The translations under genes were made by a program, and so were the position numbers. Below are positions 49,001 to 60,900 of a DNA stretch of 64,000 bases, one piece after another. The notes under the pieces were generated by a model. The model did not search any database. It had not been told where the DNA came from and saw only the letters and a list, made by a program, of their open reading frames with translations. This DNA comes from Ustulina deusta (Eukaryota; Ascomycota; Sordariomycetes; Xylariales; Xylariaceae): NCBI GenBank assembly GCA_023159155.1, contig JAJNNX010000043.1:62001-126000 (forward strand). Reading direction: 5' to 3'. Position 1 is the stretch's first letter. Every line of letters starts with the position of its first letter.

Positions 49001-52000
49001 AGGAGGGTGCGCACATTCTCGGGACCGATCCAGATATCGACTCACGAAGATTAACTCCGAACAGGGTTGGTGCAAGAGATATGTAATTCCCGAGACGTAG
49101 ATAGGGGAGTAAGGCGACTTTGATTTGAAAGGGGTCTTGACGGCCGTCAAGGGGGGTTCAGGGACCCCCCTTCACCCTTCAACATGCGCTACGTACGATG
49201 TAGGTCTGTATCGAATGCCTGGACTACCGTGCCGTGCCTGCCTACCTGCCTACCTGCCAACTTGTGCCGCGGTACGTCCGGACAGGAATAGGTAGCGCAC
49301 GCAGAAGTCGAGATCACATCATGTTGTCCAGGGGGGTTGCGTCGATGGTGCTACCGGCGCGGCATCGTCGATGCGTCCAGGCACGCCCACACGGAGAAGG
49401 GACAGATCCGCGCCGATATTTCAAATGCCATTCCCCAGCCGCTGGTATTGTGACGTATCTGGTGAAACAGAGGGCAGCGGCCACTTTACGCGGATAGGAG
49501 ACCTGCAGAGAGGCTACGATTACCATGGACGGGTGTCGTGTTGTACCTACATCATCGGTACTACGTCGGGAGACATGCAAAGTTGTCGCCCTCCAGCCGA
49601 GGTGGACTGGTTGGAGGTAGGTACGAGCATCGCTTTCACGGCTCCGACTCTTCGTGGTACACAAGCCCGCAAGCACTGCTATGCCTGGTTGGTTTTAGAG
49701 CGGTGTACGTAAGAAGGCCATCGATCTGGGTGCAGGGCAAGGGGTCTCCGTAGTCTGTGTTGGGACGACGCTGCCGTTCCAGGCTAGTACCCTTTTGGGT
49801 ACTGCGTAGCGGTGTCTCCGGTTCTTAATTTCAAGATGACCGGGTTCTGGCTGGGTACCAGGTCCATCAAGTAGCTCCAAGGCCTCAGGCGACAGGCCAC
49901 AGCAAACCCCCCGCAACCCAATCTGGCAAATTGTGTGGGCAGAAGTGTGGGGGAGCAACGGAGGGGAACGTCCTCATTCGAGCACCTATTACTGTTCTGG
50001 TCTGCAGAATACATGGCCTAGTGTAGAGTACCTGCACTACACTACAGTGATTATCGGGTCGTTTTGGGTCAAAAAATACCCTGTAAGTGCACACTTACAC
50101 TAGCGTGCATGTAACTATGTAGCGGTTTGCTTCGGCCGTTCTATTTTGGCGTTGTTCATGTAATTCTTGGTTGTATACAGGTTTGCACACTGCCTACGGA
50201 CACTATAGTATCCATGATATATGCCTATTAGTGTATGCGTATGGGTACATACATAGTGTAATAGAGATATAGTATGGGAAGGTTGTACTTGGGCGTGCCG
50301 GTAGTGCAGGGAGGCCGTAAGACCCTGTAAACCCTTCTCCGCAATGTCGATGGCCTGCAGCATACACAACCAGACTGACTCGGTAAGTCGTATGTTGCCT
50401 TTCCTGTCAGTCGCGTGGAGGGGTCTTTCCCTGTGGGGACACCCAAAGCGACACGACATCGTTCTCTGGATGTCCTGCGCCGGTGCCATATCGTTCGCAT
50501 TATGAATTGATAAATGTTCCGCGGATGAGGCGCTCTCCCTGCACGACTAGAGTGCCATGCCTGGGTATTGTTTCGATACACATCGTACCGAAGGGGATCT
50601 GTCATGAAAAATAGACATTGTTGTTCTGTTACCTATATCAACTTGTAGTATTATATAGACAGCACCTATACCAAGGGTGTTAGTAAGCTAGGATGTTCTT
50701 AGCGCAAATATCTGCAACTTACAGTGCGAGAAGCAATGTGCAGTGTTGATCATCGTATAGGCACCTGTAATTAGTACAGTAACCGGGAAGAATTTGTGGC
50801 GGGAACAGTTCCTTAGTGTATCCATGCTGAGATAGGTATCCTTCGGTACCTACAGTGGGATGGGTGAGTGTGATCTGATAGGTCACGGCGTCCCCTGCAC
50901 TAGATAACGCAATCACTACCCATCAAATAACTAACTCCTAGTGTACCTCCGACTTATAATCTGTGCGATGTGCGTAGCGCGTGATGTTTGGCAGGCCATC
51001 CTTATCTACACGTTGGGGTCTGGAGGTATGGCATCTTTGTGCGTGACGTGCTAAGCTATTAGCAGTTGCAGGTAATGAGTTGAGTTTTGTTGCGGCAACA
51101 AGACTGTTGATGTATCCATTAATTGAGTTAGACGAGTAGTGTCCCCTAGGTAGGTTACCCGCGTATATCTGCCGGCCGTGCGCCGTTCCGATCCTGACTG
51201 ATACAATCTATGCCGAAGGAGCCTTCTGGGCTGCATCCTGCCGCTCGTCGATGGTGGTTTGAGGCTTATCGGGGTGGTAATTTGGGGAAGAGCTGATCAG
51301 CCGCCGATAAGGTGACAGAGGATCACAGCAGCTTGATGAGCCAGTTTCATATCGTACCTAAGTCACCGTAGTGGAAAAGTGTCAACTTGGCTACATATCT
51401 CGGTACTGTACACTTATGTATGTACAGGTAATCCCCTATCTTCATAGTGTAGGTAGGACCTAGGTAGGTAGGTATAGACAGCAATATCAATTGTAGTATA
51501 TGAATAATTTCATTAGCCTATTGCACAGTGTAAGTACACATGCCTGGTATATATGATTCTTTGGTTGTGATCAAGTCCAGGATCATGGGTGTAAAGTTTG
51601 TCCAAGCTTCAATTCCAGGCCCATGATACTGGTTCGTTCCAGGCACGCTACACTAAGATTCAACGGACCAAATTCCAATATGTACCCAGGCTCCGGAATA
51701 ACGGTAGCCAGGAGCTCGCCAATAAAGGGCGAGCCCAGAGACTTGGGTTATAGGGCACTTATACTCCCTAGGTAAGTATGCACACGTGCAACGCTATCCC
51801 ACTAGGTACTTTCTAGGTAGGCACTTATAGGAGATACAGTACTAAATCTGTAACATGCTAGGCAATAAACAGATGAGCCTGAAAAGCGTGATCAAAAATA
51901 TCGCCTTTTTCAAGTACCGGACTGGGAGACAGAACATCTCAAAATCCCACTTACTTTTGGGGGGTTCGTTTTTCGATCGGTGCATTTACTGTACTGCTGA

Positions 52001-53367
52001 TGGGATATCACAATTGTTCACGAGACGCATGGCCATTTTTAGTGTAGTTCGCCTTGGTCTTGCCCTGATTAGTTAAGCGTGGGTGCTATTTTCGGAGCTG
52101 CACTATATAGCACTGCATATATGTGAAGGCTCTCAGTTTTCATGGGTCGGAATTCAGCCCTGTTCCCTGTAATCGAATCGGACTAGGTCCCAGGTACCTA
52201 TTGAGCTTCAACGGGGTACAATATACAGCGTACAGTGTCTGCATAGAAAGATGGGCGCATTCTCCAGATTCTATTTCCGCGCTACAGTACCAAAGGTCCA
52301 GTGTATTAGGGCACCCTGAAAACGTGTACTGGCTTCCGTCTACCGGGAGTGTAGCAATGGGCTAACTACCAAGAGGGTCCTTTAGTGTAGCGTAGTGTGC
52401 ACTCAAGACCTTCCCTCCGTCCGATGATCAGAGCCGGTTTGACCCGTCAAGAGAACGTGTGTTCTGTATTGGCGTAATAGCTGTAATGAAAAGAGAAGAA
52501 CGACTTCTACGGTTCGGCTACCGAGGCACCAAGAGTGTAGGACCAGCCACCTCATCATGTGGCTTGCTCTCTTGAAAATGCTTCTGCAAATCTACCTACA
52601 ACCTAGTGGAAATAGAGAACGGCCATGCTCATGGTTGCTGAGTCGCATTATCCTGGTTTCCAGTGCTCTCTCTGCAAGGTATAGCCTGACTTGGAAAAGC
52701 CTTGTGCATTCCCCGGCAACCTTGGCGTTGGTTGAGCGAGTATTAACAGGGGCTCCGGCCGTTGCGGGCTCACCCCAGCTATAGTACTGTACAGTAGTCA
52801 AGTAATATGCTCTTTGATATATCTAGTGAGACTGTGACTGGTGACAGGGCTTCCTAATCCAGCAGTTCAACGTGAGCCAGCCTCGATGGCCAAACCAGCG
52901 TCTTCCGCGAGAGCGTTCGGTGCCCCATTCCCTCAGCTAACTATTGGCTTCGTATCGCAAAGCATATAGAGCAGAGTCTTATTCATTCAAATCATCACGA
53001 TAAGAGACTCGGAGCATCATGTAGTAACAGATAATGCCTTTTTTAATCCCCTTGTACATACAACTATAGACAGTCGAGCTGAGACTCGAGAAGCGAAAGG
53101 TGGGGTATATGAATATCAATAGCCGCAAACCACATCTACTCCCTCTTCAATGTGTCATCCGTATAATCGTTCGCCCTGGTTCAAATGAACATGCCACGTC
53201 ACTTGAGCCCAGCCGCTATTTATTGACCACGACCGTCCCGAGTTAAATCATCCATTGCGCCAAGAACTGCTTCATCGCATGAAAGCATTGCCCCTAAAAC
53301 CGTTGCCGTGGTGAAAGTGAAATCCGAAGAATTGAAGGTGAAAGCAGCTGCACATAAGTATAGGTAT
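46069..53367. other. Gene-poor interval with short dispersed motifs
   Basis: About 7.3 kb without a supportable gene. The first few hundred bases are the APC2 promoter. Short frames on both strands lack recognisable domains. TACCTAGGTA-like words (dense at about 51450-51475) and TAGTGTA/TACACTA words (about 48630, 50035, 52388) recur. A palindrome and hairpin lie near 49137-49172. It may contain non-coding transcripts or relic elements; nothing can be assigned. Confidence 0.5.
49137..49172. other. 14-bp palindrome adjoining a G/C-run hairpin
   Basis: TTGACGGCCGTCAA (49137-49150) is perfectly self-complementary. Overlapping its end, AAGGGGGGT and ACCCCCCTT form a 9-bp stem around TCAGGG (49149-49172). 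It lies in otherwise featureless DNA. It could be a terminator-like RNA hairpin, a transposon end or a protein site. Confidence 0.6.
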
Positions 53368-54931
53368 TCATGAATTGCGTCTTTGTTTACATTTGTCGTG
53401 TAGTAAGTGACCATTGCGTGCCTACCATCCCTATTAGTATTCAAATGCAGCTTCTGGATTTTAAGTGATAAACCTACCGTGGTCCTTGTAAATTCGGCGC
53501 CGCAGTTGGGGCAGCTAGCTTTGGCTGCTTGCCCAGACTTTTCTCGTTGGTGTCGTAGAAGGTTGCTGAAGGTAGAGAACTGCCTCCCATTGCAGCCATG
53601 CTCCCAACACTGCGGTTTAGGTCTACTCTGTACAACTCGAACATGTCCAGTCTCTGCTCCTGATGGGTTCCCCGAAGGCATAACTGGTGGCTGGACAGAG
53701 TACATCATTCCAGATTCGGACATCGACGAAGCTCGGCTGCTACAGAATATAAGTTACAAAATGTCTAGTCAGCCAGATATATGTCGCTTACCTATACTGA
53801 GAAGATATACTGTGGTGTGAAGGTGGCGGGGGATACCCAGTTTGGTAGTTCATCCCCATATAGTCGTTAGAAGGCCTTCCTCAGCATGTTAGCGCGCTCA
53901 GTTGTGGACTACATAGGAAAACAACCTACAGAGGTGAATAATGAGAGAACATTTGAGAGTTTCCGTGATCCGGCAAGGGCGATGTTGAATACGAGGGCAT
54001 GAAAGACGGTCCAACAGTTGTGACCGGTTCGGCTAGAAGCGATATCTGAGACGGCGCGGTCGTGTATATCGGCATCGGCGACGCAGAGGAAAATTCGTGC
54101 ATGGACACGGGTGGAGATTGTGCTGCTGGGGTGTATGAGTTACTCATACCACGACGAACTCTGGTGGACGTCTTCGAACCCCTTCTCGCTTGGTCTCGTT
54201 GTCGTTTTAGTTCACGTTGCTCTGGCGTTAAGATAGGTCGAGGCGGGCTTGATGTCAAAGACCTTGAGCCACTTGGAGGCGGTGTTAGACTGCTGATATC
54301 CGATCCATGACCAACACTAGATATGTCATGAGATAGCATTTCGGGGCTCGATTCGAGACCAGGAAGACCTGAGGGTAAATTTTGCATGAGTGCTAATCCT
54401 GAGCTAAAATGTCGGAGGAATTGCGTACTATGCCATGTGTACGTTGAACGTGGGACACCCATCTCCATCCTAGGATCAAATGACACCGCGACGGCACTAC
54501 CCGTGGCGTGGTTAGCCTCGAGAAAATTCCTTTTGAGTTAGATGGACTAACCTCATGGTCGGTCTTGAAGGTGGAATGGATCTAACAAGTTCCTGGCTTT
54601 CTTCCTCTTGTCGAACTGATGTTATGCCTGGATACTGTGCTCGGTCGCCGCTCGACCCAATACCAAAGTCACCACGGCTGTGTTCCAAGAGAGATGAATT
54701 CAAGCCTAGATGAACCGGATGGCTTGTCACGCCCTGAGAGTAAGGGGCCGTCTGAGATGGTAGATTGATCTTGTGTGATGCTAGTTCCTGGTCGTAATAG
54801 ACGTGAGACCGGCTTGGCGACTCGACGGGACGTATGAGTGGCCTCTCTACCACCAAGTCTGCACGACTACTGTCTGATCTAGGCGGGAGTGAGTTAGAGT
54901 GCTCAACGTGAGTAGACCGAAAAGAATCCAT
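53368..54931 (-). CDS. Fungal zinc-finger protein, 448 aa
   Basis: Five exons fit exactly in phase: 54931-54552, 54496-53930, 53875-53792, 53739-53478 and 53421-53368. Introns are 52-56 nt. The first 330 residues are serine/proline-rich and probably disordered, with a short basic segment ([20 protein letters not shown]). The C terminus holds two cysteine pairs. C388/C393 with H407 lacks a clear fourth ligand ([20 protein letters not shown]). C420/C423 with H436 and C442 fits C-x2-C-x12-H-x5-C, and its two halves lie on different exons. From memory the C-terminal block is well conserved in sordariomycetes. A nuclear DNA-binding or regulatory role is inferred; targets are unknown. The start at 54931 ([10 protein letters not shown]) is preferred over an ATG 14 codons upstream. 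Any model ignoring the last splice loses the HLLHDKC ligands. Confidence 0.82.
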
Positions 54932-57900
54932 TGTGAGGCAGAGGCGAGAGAAATCGAGAGAAAAGCGAGGCAAACGTACGGTTGCTCTGGGTTGGTAGGT
55001 ATCTGTGCTGATAGAACTCGAGCCAACTAGGTCCGTCGTGATATATATGAGAAGGTAAGCACAGGCGGCTACTAAAACCGAAGCGTCGTCGGATGAGGAT
55101 ATTTGAACCCGAGAGATCTAGAAGTAAAAGTACGTTTCAAGACTATGTTTGGCACCAGACAAGGTATTATTGACTTGCAATGTCTCTCAGCCTCAACTTA
55201 ACCAAGCGTAAGCCGTCATGGACTGGGCAGGGTCTAAGTCTTATAAGTAAAAACGTGTGAGTGTTGGGGCAGTACAGTAGTGGAGCTAGTATCGTCCTTG
55301 GTAAGTGTTGACATGGGGGGGGGGACGCCGCCTGTGCCATGCTCTTTGGAAACAAGTGTACATCAAGTACATACACTCTCCCCCCAGTCGAAGCCATCGC
55401 CTTCAGAGGTGTGGGTACGAGTACACTAGGTACATGCTTGGTTTGAGAGTGAAGAGATAGGTGTATGGGTATGGAGGTAGGGGTAAGCAAGAAGGGTGTG
55501 GGTGGCACCAAGTTGACACTACTGCGTAGCTATCGTAGTAGCTCTGTTGTGCTGGGCGAGCGGTGGTGACATGTTGATCGCGCTGCCGTCCAAGTGAACA
55601 GGGACGGTCAACCATCGTGGGAGAGACAAGAGGAGGAGCCGGCGAGATTATGTTGCCCTCTCACTGCAGAACCGGACAACGAGATGGCGCCGGAAGCGTC
55701 TGATGAGCCAGCACGCGTAGTTGAAGTGTACGCTTGCTGACATGTGTTCAGAGCCAATGATACATGGTGCAGCAGTACTTCAGACAGTCAAGAATAGTAC
55801 CACTTAGCTAGCTCGGGGACTAGGTACCAGGAGGAAGGAACAAAGCTACACAGTAAAATACCTCGTTGTATGCCGTGTTTGTGGACTAGGGGTGGCCTGG
55901 TCTGTCTAACGAGGCCTCGTTCAGCACAGATTGCCCAGGTGTTGACCACATCAGGCTGGGTGGGTACCTAAACCCAGTGACAAGGGACTGACCAGCGGCC
56001 GGCAAGGGCCTCTCGACCCTTAGCTCTGGGCACCCACGCCCTGGGGGTGCGCGTATCCGTGTACTGGACAGATGTTGATGCGGCGTGGGCATGTATGGTG
56101 AGCGTTGTGGAACAAATGCATGGTTGACGAAAGACAGAGATGACGGGAAAAGGGGATACCGTCCCCAGTAGGCTGGGGGTTATTTGTGAAGTAGACTAGC
56201 CGCAAATAGATAGGTCGCCACTAAGGTGCTTGGCAGTAATTAGGTACTCTATGTATACTTAGGTTGTACCGTGGGCAGTGGGATGTGGGGCACGTCGATT
56301 GTCAGCCATGAGCATGGCGGTCCTGTCAACAGTGGCACCTACTAAGACTCCGACGTAGCATTTGTATGGCAGAATTGCAGGTGAATCATGCTTGCATCCA
56401 AAGCTGAACAGGTATTGCCGATAGCTGCTAGTGTTGATCTTTCAGTTGAGCGAGTAGGGAAGTAGCCAATACTATATTTCAAACAACCTAAATTGTATAG
56501 ATCTAGCTAACATACAGCGACAGCACGAGACTATCTAATATAGGAGTCCATCACCACGTGTTTCCGAGTGCCTTGGGTAGGCAACTTATATCAAACTCAA
56601 ATTTACACACTTCATCAATATTTCAATCACGAAACATAAGGGCTACTACACACTATTTTGTAATGGTATAATTGGTAGAGGGAAGGGAAGACACTGCTAA
56701 ACATTCTACAACTAGAAATAGAGATAACAACAGAAAGCCGACCTCAACTTAACACTGGGCTAACCAGCAGTTTGTTCCTACAGATTATCTTTTCAGTTCT
56801 CCTCATCAGTATATACTTTTAGCAGCAAGTTGTTTTGGTTCTGCTATTAAAAGGGAAGGAACTGGAAGAACGGATATTTTTGCTACAAGCTTACGCGACA
56901 AAACTAGCTAAATAATCCTTAATCTTCAAAACCAATTGCTTCTTCTTTCCTAGTTTGTTTTTAGTAGGTGTTTCTTGCCATTAATAGTTTAATAAGAACC
57001 TTTCAGACTACGTGGGTACATTGTTAAACCATGCATCTTGGGGTAAAGGTGTGGAAGAGAAAAGGTATGCTAGAAGACAAGCCAGAAAACAAGTGTACTT
57101 ATTGCGTACAGATGTTGTTCCCACCATAGAGAATCAGCAAGGCGTAGAAAGTTAGTTCGTCTAAAAAAGTACCTATATATAAAAAAAAAATAAACAGCCG
57201 GCTGACTCAGCGGACACAAAAAAGTCAAGCTGCGCAGCGCGTCTCTGTAACCAAGCGCGGCGTCTAATTAATCGCCCCCTCTCCCTTAAATTGCGTACGG
57301 ATCCATCCCGAGGTCTTGGTACTATCGTGAGAATCCAAAAACATGCTAAATAGAGCATTTCGACATGCAACTTGACGCAGCTAGTCTTGATACTTGGTAA
57401 AGTAGTGCGACTACATGTACACTAGGTCGGCGGGACCGCCAATGGTCTCGATAAAGGCCCTGGTTAGCATACCAACTCCATTGCCTATCTTCCTTACTAA
57501 TCACCCCTACCCGACTCCATTATTTGACTGTGGCAAGTCTACTTGACCAAAATCTTACCCTACTTATAGTATCAATCTGATTTGTTGTGTAGTGATGCTA
57601 GGGAACATTCATAATAATCACATGTGGCCCATAAAAGGGAAATACTACTACGTATTTTTAGATATCGATATCTGGGGAACACGCAACGTACAAAGGTATT
57701 GTAATTCTAGTTTCCTGTTGACTTCAGCACTTCTTCTTGAGACAGCTGTCGTCGCAAATAGGATAGTTTCGTGCACTGTAAGGCTCATTCTTCCTAAGCC
57801 ACATTTGCGCGCGAGAACGCCTAGACTACCTAGTGTAACTACTGCAACCCCACAACACCTAGGGTCTGACGTTCACAATCAAGAGGCTAACCTTACCTCT

Positions 57901-60900
57901 CAGCTTGTAGGTGTTATGTATGCTCCCCAAGAAGACAGCAAGTAGGCTCTGCTTTGTTAAAACACCGCCGCTAATTATTGAGATCCACTAGCATCTGCAC
58001 AGTCCATATACACTTCAAATTTATAAGATCTACTGTAAACCCAGGCCCACTTGTCACAGTGTTACAGTGCTATGTAGTGTACTGAGATTTGGATTCTATT
58101 TTAGGATACAACATCAATCACGCGGGAGACACGTTACGGTCCATTTTTGGCAGATGAAAACACTGTCAGGAGCGAAGGAAATCTCATCGACTTGTTGGAT
58201 GCAGTGTAGAGTTGAGATGACATACATCGATTCGACACCTGAAACCTCCAAATCGGCATCTTTATGTCATCCCGCGATATGAGCATGCCGCCAGTTGACG
58301 CTACAAATCTGTACTACGTAGTACACTACATGAAGGGTTGCGCGCCATACGGCAATTCCAACATATGGTGTATACTTGTAAGTACTTGGTACTAAGTATC
58401 GGTAACCGTAGTTAGCACGGTTACGACACTAATCATCACGGGACCGAAGGGACTCTTGTTTACACAAGGTACGCATATGTATGTTTAGTATCCCTTCTTG
58501 GATCCATAACTATAGTAGGTTAGACTGTACCATTTGATCTTACCACTATTTACACATATACCTAGTATAAGCAGGTGGGTTTATGGGCCTCTCTCCACAG
58601 ACTTTGTGATGATCTCTCCAGTACACTACTATAAATGCATAAGCATGTTGGGGCTCTTGAGGCTACAGCGAATCTAAATTTACTACTACTACTATGTGGT
58701 GTGAACATGTCGGTAGGTGTGATTAGGTTTGACAACCAATTAGGTTTGCCCACCCTGGCATACTTGGCACAGGGCGAAAGAAGTACCATACTTGATCAAG
58801 AAGGATGCAGCATGGTGTCTAGTCTCAATACGGAAGGCGCATGTCATTGAAACACCTACTAATTACCTAACATAGATAGACTAGATAGACTATATCAGTA
58901 CTGGGTACCTAGTGTATGTACACTAGCACACACTAAGAATAGCAATCTCTTAGGTACCTTCTGCACTACTAGCCCAGCAGTGTACAGTGCTGTATTTACC
59001 ATAACAGCAGTCTTTACACTTGCAAGAATCACCTAAGCAGATGTCGATCTCATTCAAATAGCTGGTTGAGTTGAAGTACATGCTGCCCAATTACACAATT
59101 ACAATTATATTCACATTTATAGGGCATCAGGATAATAGATAGCTTAGGGTCACTCTCCAACACCAAGTGTGAACATGCAGCTTGTTCCGCTCATAGGTCG
59201 AGAAGATCGATCATCTACCATCAACCTCTGAAGTTAGTCGATCGCCGAGAGTCCCACGTGAAGCCGGACATGGTTTTCTAGAAACCCTCTAGAATTTCAC
59301 AAGAAGCTTCATGGTTCAGCCCACAGCGACCGGGGGTACGGGCTCAGCGCCACCTCACCACTCAGTGTCCAGCTTTGAACGCCAAAGCAATGAACAGGAG
59401 GAAAGTGTCGGGGAAAGGGTGAGAGCAGTTTTGGTCCCCGAGTCTTGGCCCTACTGACGCACCAATGCGACTTGGGACTTCTACTAATACACTACTGGGT
59501 CCCTCGGAACAGATACACGTGCTTGGAACCTGTTCCCTGCAGACCTCATGGCAGCCAACCAGTGCCAACCACCAGCTCTCGCAGTAGGCAAGTGGGTTAC
59601 AGACAATCTGCAGCACAAGATCTATGAATGGGTACAAGTACCTATAGTAGGTACCTAGTAGACTCAGACTCCTGCATACCCAATTATGCAGACCCATAAG
59701 CTTGAAACACGGCGGATGCCAACACTCGTTTATTGCAGAAGGTTGTTCCATACCTTAGGTAAGTCGTAGAGGAAACGACTGCGGGGTTTAGGGTTGCAGT
59801 GCACTGTACAGCTATCACCCTTTCAGGGTGGGAAGGGTACCTAGCATGGCGACGGGACACCCACACTACACTACCTATACAGTATATACGGTACATAACA
59901 TCAGTGAAACATACTGTAATAGGCACCGTACTATACTAGGTATGCTATATCTAGTGTGCTGACCTACTAGTAAGTAACTACCAACTACGTACCTAATGAT
60001 CTATCCAGAACCCACTTGATCATTTACTATGAACTAGCTAATCAATCATGTGGTTCATTGCTATAGTGTACAGCAGACCCCAAGGACGGCCTAAACGGCT
60101 ATATTCTGGTGTCCAGCTGGTTGGGTAAAAGAGCGGGAACCTGTAGCTTAAACCAACTCGTTACCATCACGTTGGTGTAACTAACCTGCCCTACTTTACC
60201 CTGCCTATACTAGTATCCCCGCACGTCTGGAGAACAGTAGAGTACTAAAGCAAGTATGTATGTCCCCAAGTATGTGAATAGTAGCACAATTAAGCTGGCT
60301 TGGAACCGACACTGTACCATTACAACCGTAAATCGTCTAGACAACTTAAAATGAATTCTCAAATAGATGCCCCATCGGAATTGATTCTGGTCCTCTAGTG
60401 TAGTGTACAGCACCCGCGTTTTCTTTCGTTTCATTTCATTTCTGCATGTTTGGGGCGAGCGGCAGAGGCACAGCCTTACCTTGTCAGGCAGTTGACGCAA
60501 CTCCAAGCCCTGCCCCAAACATCTTCCCGTTGCTAGTCAATACACTACACTACCCATACTACACCACATGCGCTACAGTGGTATGTTAAATTACATTAGG
60601 GAGTGCGATAACAAGGTAGCCAAGGTAATTAAGCCTGAATACCTAGTGTATATCTAACGGACATCGCCGTCGAACTAATGACTTGACCCAGACTTGTTCT
60701 GCATCAAGATCTACACGTACATCCCTAATTCATGTACTACGGGTAGGAGTATAGGTACTCTACACAATCAGTATGCTCTAGTGGAGGGACCGGGACTCGA
60801 CTAGGCGTATCTAGTGTACTAGTTGGGTACATACAGTAGGTAGTGTAATGTCGTCTTTTTTTCAAATCTGTGAACAGAGTTTCTGGCGGCTGATACGAAT

